From Marivita geojedonensis (lineage in GTDB: Bacteria > Pseudomonadota > Alphaproteobacteria > Rhodobacterales > Rhodobacteraceae): a DNA stretch of 64,000 nucleotides. Positions within the stretch are counted from its first letter, which is position 1, and every line of letters begins with the position of its first letter. The notes below the pieces were generated by a model. The model was not told the DNA's origin and made no database searches. It saw only the letters and a list, made by a program, of their open reading frames with translations. The position numbers were made by a program, and so were the translations under genes. This document shows, piece by piece, positions 54,762-63,435 of the stretch. The stretch is taken from NCBI RefSeq assembly GCF_002115805.1, contig NZ_JFKC01000002.1, positions 310,001-374,000 of the forward strand, written 5' to 3'.

Positions 54762-55442
54762 TCAAGCGTAGGTATCGACCATTTTCCAGTCCATCGCGTC
54801 GCTGGTGTGCGCAAGGCCGCCGATGATGTGCTTCTTTAACAGATCCTTTGCACGATCCGCATCGCGGAAAATCGCGGCGTCGAGAAGGTCTGCGTGTTCC
54901 TGGCTCGCGATTTCGCCTCGATGAGTCAATACGAGGTTCTGATAGCGAAGATATTTGTCATAGATGATGGAATGCAGGTCGAGAAGGTTCTGCGAACGGC
55001 AGGCCTGAATGGTGGCCAAGTGGAACTCCCAATCGTATCGCTTCCAGGTTTCCTTGGATGATTTGTCGCCCAGGAGCATCTTTTTCTCCATCCGGCTCAA
55101 CTTGTGATGCGCTGCAACCAGATTGCTTTCCCATTCCGTGTCGCCATTGGCCAGCGAAAGCTCAAGCGCGTGACATTCCAAAAGGATTCGAAGTCCAGCG
55201 ATCTCGCTGAGATCTTCGGGAGAAACGTCGCGCACGAAGAAGCCACGTTGTGCAGGCGCATCGACAAACCCTTCGCTCGCAAGCCGATTGAGAGTCTCGC
55301 GGAGAGTCGAAAGGCTTGCGGCATAGCGCTCTTTCAAAGCATTCAGCTTCAGTTTCGCTCCCGGTGCGAGTTCACCGAAAATGATGTCGTGCTTGATCTG
55401 ATGATAGACAGTGGAGCCGACGGTGGTGTTGGCATCATTCAT
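54762..55442 (-). CDS. GntR-family regulator (FCD subfamily)
   Basis: About 226 residues from ATG 55442, chosen because AGGA lies 8 bases before; an ATG three codons upstream is possible, while earlier starts enter AT-rich spacer. Winged helix: about 10-78 (LKLNALKERYAASLSTLRETLNRLASEGFVDAPAQRGFFV). FCD ligand domain: about 85-215, with WEFHLATIQACRS and EHADLLDAAIFRDADRAKDLLKKHI containing the metal-type residues. Divergent from the Gfo/Idh gene; the palindrome in the spacer is its likely operator, and the downstream catabolic module its likely target. Confidence 0.9.
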   Translation of the reverse strand: MNDANTTVGSTVYHQIKHDIIFGELAPGAKLKLNALKERYAASLSTLRETLNRLASEGFVDAPAQRGFFVRDVSPEDLSEIAGLRILLECHALELSLANGDTEWESNLVAAHHKLSRMEKKMLLGDKSSKETWKRYDWEFHLATIQACRSQNLLDLHSIIYDKYLRYQNLVLTHRGEIASQEHADLLDAAIFRDADRAKDLLKKHIIGGLAHTSDAMDWKMVDTYA

Positions 55443-55495
55443 GCCGATCATCCTATTTTTCTTGCCATAGCAGAGATTTAACACTTTTTTTGTCG

Positions 55496-55505
55496 ATACC
55501 GGTAT
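55496..55505. promoter_or_regulatory. Candidate GntR operator ATACCGGTAT
   Basis: Perfect 10-bp palindrome in the 164-bp divergent spacer, 54 bp from the GntR start and 102 bp from the Gfo/Idh start. The half-site ATACC also occurs in the palindrome at 11159-11170. A GntR-family protein is the obvious binder. Confidence 0.5.
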
Positions 55506-55606
55506 ATGAAATAACTTCAGGTAAATTCGAAAATAACATATATTCTTGCGAGTTGAAATTGTTCTGGATAGCTTCGTGGAGGTCCGGCAGAACAAGGCAA
55601 GACACT

Positions 55607-56650
55607 ATGGCGAAGCCGCTTCGATTTGGATTGGCCGGGTATGGTTTGGTCGGCCGACGACATGCGGCGTCCATTTCTCAGGCTGCCGGTGCCACCTTGG
55701 CTGCTGTTGTCGAAACCGACGGCGTCTCAGGGCGCAAAGCCAAAGCCGAAGGTTTCGAGGTTTTCACAACAATTCAGCGTGCGCTTTTGTCGGGTGACAT
55801 CGACGGCATGATCCTCGCCACACCCAACACGGTGCATGTTGAGCAAGCTCTGCAATGTGTCGAGATGGGGTGCCCTGTCCTGATCGAGAAACCAATCGCA
55901 AACAGTGCGTCGGACGCAAAATCGTTGGTCGCACAAGCCGCAGCAAGGCAGGTCCCTGTCCTGGTAGGGCATCACCGGCGACACAATCCAATCATCAAGC
56001 GTGCGCGCCAGATCATAGAAGACGGCCAGATCGGAGACGTTCGGGCCGTTCAGGCGAGTTGCTGGTTCTACAAGCCGGATACCTATTTCGAGGCAGCCCC
56101 CTGGAGGCGCCAGGCGGGAGCCGGTCCCATTTCAGTCAACCTTGTCCACGATGTCGACCTGCTGCGCCATCTAATTGGCGAAGTGGTATCGGTTCGGGCG
56201 ATTGCGCGTCCTGCCCGACGGGGCGGAGCAAACGAGGATGTTGCAAGTGCGCTTCTTGATTTCGCAAACGGAGCTGTGGGAACGATCACGGTTTCAGACA
56301 GCATCGTGGCGCCCTGGAGTTGGGAAATGACTGCGGGGGAATACCCGATCTATCCGCGCACCTCGGAGTCCTGCTATCTGTTCGGTGGGTCACTGGGATC
56401 GCTTTCGTTGCCTGACCTCAGGGTTTGGCGACATGAAGGCGAGGAACCTGACTGGTGGACGCCGATCTCAGCGACAGCACAGATTCGGGAAGGCTCGGAC
56501 CCTTTGGTCAATCAGATCGCGCATTTTAGGGATGTGATCCAAGGAAATGCCGCGCCTTTGGTCCCCGGCGAGGAGGGCGTGCGAACGCTGGAAATTATTG
56601 AGGCTATTCAACAGTCTGTGCAGTCGGGGGAAACCATCTCGATCGGGTAG
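55607..56650 (+). CDS. Gfo/Idh/MocA-family NAD(P)-dependent oxidoreductase
   Basis: About 347 residues from ATG 55607; the longer in-frame opening begins in the regulatory spacer. N-terminal Rossmann fold with RFGLAGYGLVGRRHAASI (about 5-22) and the EKPIANSASDAK signature (about 93-104). C-terminal alpha/beta domain contains NLVHDVDLLRHLIGEV (about 178-193). Such enzymes oxidise hydroxy groups of sugars, inositols or shikimate-like rings. First gene of the module 55607-60525, which includes a TRAP importer and a shikimate dehydrogenase-like enzyme. Confidence 0.88.
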   Translation: MAKPLRFGLAGYGLVGRRHAASISQAAGATLAAVVETDGVSGRKAKAEGFEVFTTIQRALLSGDIDGMILATPNTVHVEQALQCVEMGCPVLIEKPIANSASDAKSLVAQAAARQVPVLVGHHRRHNPIIKRARQIIEDGQIGDVRAVQASCWFYKPDTYFEAAPWRRQAGAGPISVNLVHDVDLLRHLIGEVVSVRAIARPARRGGANEDVASALLDFANGAVGTITVSDSIVAPWSWEMTAGEYPIYPRTSESCYLFGGSLGSLSLPDLRVWRHEGEEPDWWTPISATAQIREGSDPLVNQIAHFRDVIQGNAAPLVPGEEGVRTLEIIEAIQQSVQSGETISIG

Positions 56651-56777
56651 GGGACTGAGCGGAACATAGGAAGCGCGAGAAAATATCAGATATTTTTCAA
56701 AAAATATTGCGTTTGAGTTTTCATTTGGCGAGGCTCTTTGCGGAGATTGAAAACAAGATCACTCCAGGGAGGAAAAA

Positions 56778-57788
56778 ATGATCACGAAATTTACGCGCCG
56801 TGCTGCCATTGGCGCGGCCCTTTCCGTCGGAGTTATGGTCGGCGCTGCGGGCAGCGCCGTTGCTCAGGACCGGATGACCTTTACGCTGGCAACTGCTGGG
56901 TCCGAAACCGATCAACGCTCGGTCGCCATGGCCCAGGTGTTTGCCCCGATGGTCTCGGAGTTTGCAGACTATCAGCCGGGCTATAACGCGACTTTGTTTG
57001 CACAGGGAACTGAACTCGAAGCGATCAGCCGCGGAAACCTGACCATGTCGATCGCGTCCGCACAGGAACTGGCGCAGTTCTTCCCGGAATTCTCGATCTT
57101 CGCCACCGGCTATGTGCATCAGGATGCTGCGCATCAGGTCCGTGTCTTCAACGACCCGCTGATGGATCCCTTCAAGCAGAAGGTTGAGGATGAGCTTGGG
57201 GTAAAACTCCTGTCCGTCATGTATCTCGGCCGCCGTCATGTGAACCTGCGTCAGAGCCGTGAAGAGCTCGATGTGCAGACACCTGCAGATCTTGCCGGTG
57301 TGAACCTGCGCATGCCTGGCACCGACGCGTGGCAGTTCCTGGGATCCGCTTTGGGAGCGTCGCCTACTCCGGTTGCCTTTACAGAGGTTTACACCGCACT
57401 TTCGACAGGGGCCGTTGATGGTCAGGACAACCCGCTTCCCACAGTTGTCGATGCGAAGTTCTACGAGGTGACTAAACAGATCGCGCTGACGTCGCACCTT
57501 GTTGACCTCAATTACATCGCATTCTCGAAAGAGACATGGGACAGCCTGACGGCTGATCAGCAGCTGACGGTTCAGCGCGCTGCCGATGCAGCAGCGGCGT
57601 GGGGCCGTCTCAAGCAGCTTGATAAGGAAAACAGCCTTGCCGATTTCATTCGGAGTCAGGGCGTAGAGATTTACACGCCTGACCTCGAAGCATTCCGCAC
57701 ACATGTTCAGGCCCAGTATGTTGGCAGCGAATTTGCGGCTGCATGGCCCGAAGGCGTACTCGAGCGGATCAACGAACTCGGCAACTAA
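56778..57788 (+). CDS. TRAP transporter substrate-binding protein, DctP family
   Basis: A 336-residue periplasmic receptor. Signal peptide at residues 1-29 (KFTRRAAIGAALSVGVMVGA, ending AVAQD); the RR may indicate Tat export. The conserved substrate-carboxylate Arg is in LAGVNLRMPGTDAWQ (about 178) and the neighbouring AFTEVYTALSTGAVDGQDNPLP is diagnostic. GGAGGAAAAA precedes the ATG. The spacer before it (56651-56777) has an AT-rich inverted repeat (ATATTTTT/AAAAATAT, 56690-56707). Ligand likely a sugar acid or cyclic carboxylate, by operon context. Confidence 0.92.
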   Translation: MITKFTRRAAIGAALSVGVMVGAAGSAVAQDRMTFTLATAGSETDQRSVAMAQVFAPMVSEFADYQPGYNATLFAQGTELEAISRGNLTMSIASAQELAQFFPEFSIFATGYVHQDAAHQVRVFNDPLMDPFKQKVEDELGVKLLSVMYLGRRHVNLRQSREELDVQTPADLAGVNLRMPGTDAWQFLGSALGASPTPVAFTEVYTALSTGAVDGQDNPLPTVVDAKFYEVTKQIALTSHLVDLNYIAFSKETWDSLTADQQLTVQRAADAAAAWGRLKQLDKENSLADFIRSQGVEIYTPDLEAFRTHVQAQYVGSEFAAAWPEGVLERINELGN

Positions 57789-57821
57789 GCCGGGTTCACT
57801 GTTTCGTTGCGGGAGGACCGG

Positions 57822-58382
57822 ATGAAATCCGCTGTCAAATGGTTCACCCACGGTGCCGAATTCATCGCCGCCACAATGCTGGCGGCGATGTTTTTCACAT
57901 TTCTGCTTCAGATTTTTTCAAGATACGTGCTGCAAGCGCCCTTCGGCTGGACGTTGGAGCTGTGCCTGATCCTCTGGGTTTGGATCGTGTTCTTCGGCTG
58001 CGCGTTCATCGTGCGGGAAAGGGACCACGTCACCTTTGACGTCTTCTATCTTGCGGCACCGCAGCGCGTTCGTAAGACACTTGCCCTGATCTCCGCCGGG
58101 GCCATTGCCATCGGAATGGTCTGGTCGTTCCTGCCGACCTGGGACTATATCGATTTTCTCAGGCTGCGTGGCACCTCGACAGTGCGATTGCCGATCACGG
58201 GCGACAAGATCCCGATGCGAACGGTCTTTTCGATCTACGCTGTATTCATGGCCGTTGTTGCGCTTCGGTACGCATGGCGCTTCATGGACTTACTTCGGAA
58301 TGGTCCGTCTGACGAGGATCACCAACCACCAGGGCACAAAGACGAAGGTCCCGCCATTCGGGAAGGGGACGAGGTGGTATGA
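57822..58382 (+). CDS. TRAP transporter small permease, DctQ family
   Basis: About 186 residues from ATG 57822, which follows GGGAGGA; a TTG at 57807 is an in-frame alternative. Four helices are visible (about 15-37, 48-68, 85-105 and 130-150), with LQIFSRYVLQAPFGWTLELC after helix 1. A 30-residue hydrophilic tail follows helix 4. The stop overlaps the large permease start as ATGA. Confidence 0.9.
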   Translation: MKSAVKWFTHGAEFIAATMLAAMFFTFLLQIFSRYVLQAPFGWTLELCLILWVWIVFFGCAFIVRERDHVTFDVFYLAAPQRVRKTLALISAGAIAIGMVWSFLPTWDYIDFLRLRGTSTVRLPITGDKIPMRTVFSIYAVFMAVVALRYAWRFMDLLRNGPSDEDHQPPGHKDEGPAIREGDEVV

Positions 58383-59674
58383 GCATTGAACTGGCGCTGT
58401 GCCTTATCACGCTCTTCGGTCTGGCCGGGATAGGAACTCCGATCGGCTATGCGATCATGCTCGCATCGCTCGTCTATCTTGGCATGGCGGGAATGGATCT
58501 CGCGCTCACGGGCGAAAAGATCCTGCAGGGCCTTTACAGGAGCTTTGTTCTGCTCGCGGTGCCACTTTTTATCGTGGCGGCAAATATCATGAACGCTGGA
58601 ACGATTTCAGAGAGGCTCCTGAATTTCTGCGTCGCTGCTGTCGGCCGGTTCCGCGGAGGTCTTGGTCATGTCAACGTCGTTGCCTCGCTGATATTTTCGG
58701 GAATGTCTGGGTCTGCGGTCGCGGATGCCGCCGGAATTGGCAAGATCATCATCCAAATGATGACGAAGGACGGTCGCTACACCGGTGGCTATGCGGCGGC
58801 AATCACGGCGGCTTCGGCAACAATCGGACCGATAATCCCGCCTTCTATCCCCATGGTTCTCTATGCGCTGGTCTCGAATGCCTCGATCGGATCGCTCTTC
58901 CTTGCCGGTATCGTGCCAGGATTGCTGATGGGCTGCGTTCTGATGGGGATGAACAGCTACCTTGCGCGGAAGCGGGGATTTGCAGTCGAAGAGCCCGTGC
59001 CGCTGAAAGAGCTTCCGCGAAAGACGGCGAATGCGTTTCCGGCCCTTCTGATGCCTGTGATCCTGCTGTACGGCATATACGGGGGCGTCACGACTCCGAC
59101 CGAGGCTGCGGCCGTCGCCGCGTTTTACGCGCTGCTTCTTGCGGGGCTCTTCTACCGCGCCCTGAGCTTTGGCGCGCTCTATCGGATCTTTGTGGAAAGC
59201 GCGCGTTCGTCCGCCGCAGTTGGTGTTGTTATCGGGGGCGCGCTCATCCTCAACTTCATTGTGGTTTCCGAGAACATCCCCGGCATGATGTCGGAATTTC
59301 TGACCGGCATTGAAGTGCATCCGCTCGTCTTCCTGATTGCTGTGAATGTCCTCATTCTTCTGCTTGGCTGCGTGCTTGACGCGACAACCATCATCCTTGT
59401 GATCGTGCCTCTTTTTATCCCGACCTGTCAGGCGTTGGGCATTGACCTGGTTCATTTCGGTGTTCTTGTGGTCGTCAATTCCATGATCGGCCTGATCACG
59501 CCACCTTACGGAATTCTCCTGTTCGTCATCAATGCAGTTACGGGAATTCCGCTTCGAGAGATCATTGGTGAGATCTGGGCATTTCTTGGTGTGCTCGTTC
59601 TTGCGTTGCTGATCATGATACTCGTGCCGGATGTCGTTCTCTTTCTCCCTCGGCTTTTGGGTTACTCGGGATGA
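58379..59674 (+). CDS. TRAP transporter large permease, DctM family
   Basis: A 431-residue large permease with twelve or so helices. Family segments: SGMSGSAVADAAGIGKIIIQMM, TAASATIGPIIPPSIPMVLYA, and TTPTEAAAVAAFYA. It overlaps the small permease and the dehydrogenase gene, each by ATGA. Together with the receptor it imports the module's substrate using an ion gradient. Confidence 0.93.
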   Translation: MSIELALCLITLFGLAGIGTPIGYAIMLASLVYLGMAGMDLALTGEKILQGLYRSFVLLAVPLFIVAANIMNAGTISERLLNFCVAAVGRFRGGLGHVNVVASLIFSGMSGSAVADAAGIGKIIIQMMTKDGRYTGGYAAAITAASATIGPIIPPSIPMVLYALVSNASIGSLFLAGIVPGLLMGCVLMGMNSYLARKRGFAVEEPVPLKELPRKTANAFPALLMPVILLYGIYGGVTTPTEAAAVAAFYALLLAGLFYRALSFGALYRIFVESARSSAAVGVVIGGALILNFIVVSENIPGMMSEFLTGIEVHPLVFLIAVNVLILLLGCVLDATTIILVIVPLFIPTCQALGIDLVHFGVLVVVNSMIGLITPPYGILLFVINAVTGIPLREIIGEIWAFLGVLVLALLIMILVPDVVLFLPRLLGYSG

Positions 59675-60525
59675 AAGCGGCGTTGGTGGGCAGCGGGATC
59701 GGTCAGTCTTTGACACCGGGGATGCACGAGGCGGAGGGGCGCGAAATCGGGCTGGACTATACCTACGCCTCTTTCGACACGGGCCATGCGCCCTGGAAGG
59801 ATATGGCCCTGTCGGAAATCCTAGATTACGCCGAATCCGAGGGCTTCGCCGGATTGAACATCACGCACCCTCACAAGATGTCCGTGGTTGCGCATCTCGA
59901 TCAGTTGTCCGGGGCGGCTGATACGCTTGGCACGGTCAATACAGTGGTGTTTAGGGGTGGCAAGAGGATCGGCCACACGACCGACTATACCGGTTTCGCG
60001 GCTGCTCTGCGCGCGCATAAACTTTTCACTGACGATGCACATGTCGCCCAGTTTGGCGCGGGCGGGGCTGGATCGGCCACTGCACTTGCACTCGTAGACG
60101 CAGGCGCACGGGTTTCGCTTTTTGACCGGGACGAAGCGCGCGCGGTAAGCTTGGCAAAGCAGATTAAGCGCGCGCGACAGGATGCGAAAATCGACGTGGG
60201 CTTGGTCGACTTGTCCCAAGTCGATGGTGCGGTAAACGCAACGCCGCTCGGTATGGACGCCTATCCCGGCATGGCTTTTGATCCGGCGGATTTGAACCCG
60301 CGCGCGTGGGTCGCCGATATCGTCTATTTTCCGCTCGAGACGCCCCTGACATTGGCCGCACGCGCGCGTGGTCACCAGGTGATGAACGGCGGTGCAATGG
60401 CGCTTTATCAGGCTGTGGCGGCTTTTGAGTTGATTACAGGTGCAAAGCCGGATGCGGAGCGAATGGGCGCATCCTTTGATCGACTGATCGCGCAACGCCA
60501 CCTTGACACAACACACGTCAGCTGA
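59671..60525 (+). CDS. Shikimate/quinate dehydrogenase-like protein (AroE/YdiB family)
   Basis: A 284-residue NAD(P)-dependent dehydrogenase. The substrate-binding SxSxxxH region is present as GIGQSLTPGMHE; the catalytic Lys69 lies in NITHPHKMS and Asp105 in TTDYTGF. The cofactor loop is GAGGAGSA (about 128-135). Because the gene is coupled by ATGA to a TRAP permease and sits in a catabolic module, a role in quinate or shikimate uptake and oxidation is more likely than aromatic amino-acid synthesis. Catabolic paralogues of AroE are common. Confidence 0.85.
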   Translation: MKAALVGSGIGQSLTPGMHEAEGREIGLDYTYASFDTGHAPWKDMALSEILDYAESEGFAGLNITHPHKMSVVAHLDQLSGAADTLGTVNTVVFRGGKRIGHTTDYTGFAAALRAHKLFTDDAHVAQFGAGGAGSATALALVDAGARVSLFDRDEARAVSLAKQIKRARQDAKIDVGLVDLSQVDGAVNATPLGMDAYPGMAFDPADLNPRAWVADIVYFPLETPLTLAARARGHQVMNGGAMALYQAVAAFELITGAKPDAERMGASFDRLIAQRHLDTTHVS

Positions 60526-60549
60526 GGTGCCTGCACCCTCGAAAAGCTG

Positions 60550-60567
60550 TTAGCGATCGAGCGCTAA
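60550..60567. terminator. Weak hairpin between convergent genes
   Basis: TTAGCG - ATCGAG - CGCTAA in the 138-bp convergent spacer (60526-60663). A 6-bp stem without a T run, so only a possible terminator. Confidence 0.3.
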
Positions 60568-60663
60568 TGGTTCCAAATTCTCGGACAGGACGTGCTGAAC
60601 GCGTCATTCTGTGCAGCATTGCAGGAACTTGTGGGGTCTCCAATATGCACGCCAATTGGTTTG

Positions 60664-61425
60664 TCAGAATTGCGAACGAAGATGTGCAACGGCATCCGCC
60701 AGAAGCACCAGATCCACGCCGACTGCTGTGAAGAGAGAGCCTTTGTCCATGAATCTCTTCGCCGCGATGGGATCCAGTGCCATGACACCTCCCGCAACGC
60801 CCATATCGGCAAGACGGGTAAGACCATCCTCGATCGCTGCGACGACGTCGGGATGCCCCATCTGTCCTGGCAAGCCCATCGAAGCGCTCAGGTCGGCGGG
60901 TCCGAAAAAGATGGCATCGACACCATCGGTCCCGGCGATCTCCTCCAACGCGTTGAGGCCTGAGACAGTCTCTATCTGGCAGACCAGACACAGCTCGTCT
61001 TCGGCTGTGGTAAAGTAGTTCTCGACCTGTCCATACCGCGTAGCCCGGGTCATACCAGCCATCCCGCGAATGCCGCGCGGACCGTAACGCATTGCGCTGA
61101 CGGCGGATTCTGCCTGTTCCTTGTTCTCGACATATGGCACCAGAAGCGTCTGTGCGCCCATGTCGAGGAGGCGTTTGAAAAGAACCGGATCGTTCGCGGC
61201 AGGTCGCACAAGTGCCGACGCGTGGGGATTTGCGGCAATCGCCTGAAGTGCAGGCAGGACTTCTACGGCTTCGATTGCAGCGTGCTCGCAGTCTATCAAG
61301 ACCCAATCATAGCCAGCGCCGCCAAGAAGCTCAGGAACGGTATTCCCACCAATGGTGTTCCAGATACCCAGCTGGTGCTGCCCTTCCTTCAGTGCAGCCT
61401 TAAAGCGATTGCCGGGCAACTTCAT
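60664..61425 (-). CDS. HpcH/HpaI-family class II aldolase (2-keto-3-deoxy acid aldolase-like)
   Basis: A 253-residue metal-dependent aldolase. Catalytic and metal residues are visible: Arg in ALVRPAANDPV, Gln-Ile-Glu in CQIETVSGLN, and Asp in FFGPADLSASMGLPGQ. The N terminus LGIWNTIGGNTVPELLGGAGYDWVLIDCEH is typical. Family members split 4-hydroxy-2-oxo acids into pyruvate and an aldehyde. Divergent from the KDG-kinase-like gene, 110 bp apart, suggesting that both handle a 2-keto-3-deoxy acid. Confidence 0.9.
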   Translation of the reverse strand: MKLPGNRFKAALKEGQHQLGIWNTIGGNTVPELLGGAGYDWVLIDCEHAAIEAVEVLPALQAIAANPHASALVRPAANDPVLFKRLLDMGAQTLLVPYVENKEQAESAVSAMRYGPRGIRGMAGMTRATRYGQVENYFTTAEDELCLVCQIETVSGLNALEEIAGTDGVDAIFFGPADLSASMGLPGQMGHPDVVAAIEDGLTRLADMGVAGGVMALDPIAAKRFMDKGSLFTAVGVDLVLLADAVAHLRSQF

Positions 61426-61535
61426 AACAAAAGCTCCACCTTGGGGAAGTCATTCACAACTCTGACCGCTACCGGTGCGGCGGGCAAGTCCCGATATCTG
61501 GACAAGCTGCTGCTTTCTCTTCCATAAATCCTCAT

Positions 61536-62453
61536 ATGTCCGGAATTGATATCGTCGCCTTGGGTGAACCGCTCGTCGAGATGGTGCAGCAACCATCTGC
61601 TGATGCCGCATCACAGATTGGACAGAGGCTGTTTCGGTCCGGCGTCGGTGGGGATGTGTTGAACGCCATGGTTGCCGCCGCGCGACAAGGCGCGCGGACC
61701 GGGTTGATCTCTGCCGTAGGCGATGACCCCTTTGGAAAAGATATCATCGATTTCTGTAAATTCGAGGATATCGCAGTAGATGCGGTCCGAGTTGATCCGT
61801 CACACCCGACCGGTTTGGTCTATATCGACCCTGACCCCACTGAGCGGCGTTTCCATTATGCGCGCCGTGAATCTGCGGCAAGTCACGTGGGACCGGACGA
61901 ACTGGTTGCAGATCTGATCGCACAGGCCAGGGTGCTCCACCTCACCGGTGTAAGCCTCGCAATCAGTGAGACCATGCGGAGCGCGGTGTATCGTGCGGTG
62001 GATATTGCAAAAGCGCATGGCACGCTGGTCTCGTTCGATCCGAATTACCGATCGAAACTCTGGACGGTGGAGGTCGCAAAACGGGTGATGGAGGATTTGC
62101 TTCCCTTGGTCGATATCGTCCTTCCCTCGGAAGACGAGGCGATAACTCTGACCGGTCTTTTGCCTGTGCCGGACATCCTGCGCCACTATGGCAGACACGG
62201 CGCGAGGGTCGTGATCCTCAAACGTGGCGCTCTGGGTGCTGTTCTGGCGACAGGAGATACAACGGTGGTCTTCCCGGCGATCCCGGTTGTTGCGGTTGAC
62301 AGCACGGGTGCCGGGGACAGCTTTGCCGGAGCTTTTCTGGCACATTATCTGGAAACGGATGATCCCGTTAAGGCAGCACGAAGTGCAACTGAAGTGGCTG
62401 CCGCAACTGTCACCGGATGGGGCGCAACGCAAGCCATTCCGAGGCGTTACTAG
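61536..62453 (+). CDS. PfkB-family sugar kinase, 2-keto-3-deoxygluconate kinase-like
   Basis: A 305-residue ribokinase-fold kinase. N-terminal IVALGEPLVEMVQQ and SGVGGDVLNAMVAAARQG (about 34-51) resemble KDG kinases. The anion-hole and catalytic Asp motif is DSTGAGDSFAGAFLAH (about 253-268). It would phosphorylate 2-keto-3-deoxygluconate or a similar acid with ATP. Divergent from the HpcH aldolase gene; a good hairpin terminator follows. Confidence 0.88.
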   Translation: MSGIDIVALGEPLVEMVQQPSADAASQIGQRLFRSGVGGDVLNAMVAAARQGARTGLISAVGDDPFGKDIIDFCKFEDIAVDAVRVDPSHPTGLVYIDPDPTERRFHYARRESAASHVGPDELVADLIAQARVLHLTGVSLAISETMRSAVYRAVDIAKAHGTLVSFDPNYRSKLWTVEVAKRVMEDLLPLVDIVLPSEDEAITLTGLLPVPDILRHYGRHGARVVILKRGALGAVLATGDTTVVFPAIPVVAVDSTGAGDSFAGAFLAHYLETDDPVKAARSATEVAAATVTGWGATQAIPRRY

Positions 62454-62477
62454 CGCCTTCACTTGAAGTGATGCAGC

Positions 62478-62511
62478 ACCCGTGCCGCGTCAGGACTGGT
62501 CCGGCGCGGGT
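62478..62511. terminator. Hairpin between kinase and convergent E2 gene
   Basis: ACCCGTGCCG - 14-base loop - CGGCGCGGGT, 10 bp with one T-G wobble, 24 bp after the kinase stop in the 84-bp convergent spacer. The sequence after it is T/A-rich (TGATCATATT). Confidence 0.5.
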
Positions 62512-62537
62512 TGATCATATTCTCGGCCCGGCTTGTC

Positions 62538-63425
62538 TCAGACCATGATTCGCCTTGGATCGGAGATCAGACTGGCGAGATAGCTTGTGAACCGGGCAGC
62601 ATCTGCGCCGTTGATGACGCGATGATCATAGCTCAGGTCAAGCGGAACCATCGGCACGGGGCGGGGGACATCATTTTCCCAGACCGTCACGATTTCTGTC
62701 CGCGTCAGACCGAGAATGGCAACTTCCGGCGGGTTTACGATTGGCGTGAAGCCAATCCCACCGATACCGCCGAGGTTCGAAATGCTCATGGACGCACCGC
62801 CCATTTCATCCGGTCCGATCTTGCGGGCCTGCGCGCGCGAAGCAAGGTCCGTGATTTCCGCAGCGATCTGCCAAAGCCCCTTTTTGTCGACGTCACGAAT
62901 GACGGGAACCATCAGACCGTGTGCAGTATCAACGGCAATTCCGATATGGACATACTCCTTGAATATCAGAGTCTTGCCATCAGCAGAAAGCGAGGCGTTG
63001 AAGCGCGGGAATTCCCGCAGGGTCCGCGCCAGGGCCTTGGCGTGGAACGCCAGCGCAGTAAGTTTGATGGCCCTTGCCTGTGCCTCAGGTTTCAGATCCT
63101 TGCGCAGCGCCTCAATTTCCGAAACATCAGCGCGGTCGTGATGCGTAACCTGAGGTATAAGCGCATTTGCAGCGGTCAGGTTGGCCGAGGCCAGCTGTGC
63201 GAAACGGCTCATCGGTTCTTCTGTCACGGGCCCATAAGCAGCGTGGTCCACATCCCAGTATGACCTATCGCCATCAGGTGCGGATGCCGCTGTCGGGCTC
63301 GCCGCGCTGTCCAGGTCTTCGCGCGCAATCGTTGTTCGCCCAAGATCGCGGGCCAGTGCCTCTATGTCGATGCCCTTTCGCTGGGCCAGCGCCCGGACAG
63401 AGGGCGCAGCAATGACTGTGGTCAT
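62538..63425 (-). CDS. 2-oxo acid dehydrogenase E2 acyltransferase, lacking the lipoyl domain
   Basis: A 295-residue E2 protein. From ATG 63425, preceded by AAGGGGACAACC, the chain begins at the peripheral subunit-binding domain (about 6-40: APSVRALAQRKGIDIEAL, then LGRTTIAREDL). After a linker the acyltransferase domain spans about 70-295 and ends with the active site SYDHRVINGADAARF (about 267-281). Normal E2 chains carry one to three lipoyl domains before the subunit-binding domain; none is present, and the region upstream belongs to an aldehyde dehydrogenase gene, so no truncation by frameshift is apparent. It could use a lipoyl domain on another protein. Confidence 0.85.
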   Translation of the reverse strand: MTTVIAAPSVRALAQRKGIDIEALARDLGRTTIAREDLDSAASPTAASAPDGDRSYWDVDHAAYGPVTEEPMSRFAQLASANLTAANALIPQVTHHDRADVSEIEALRKDLKPEAQARAIKLTALAFHAKALARTLREFPRFNASLSADGKTLIFKEYVHIGIAVDTAHGLMVPVIRDVDKKGLWQIAAEITDLASRAQARKIGPDEMGGASMSISNLGGIGGIGFTPIVNPPEVAILGLTRTEIVTVWENDVPRPVPMVPLDLSYDHRVINGADAARFTSYLASLISDPRRIMV

Positions 63426-63435
63426 GGTTGTCCCC

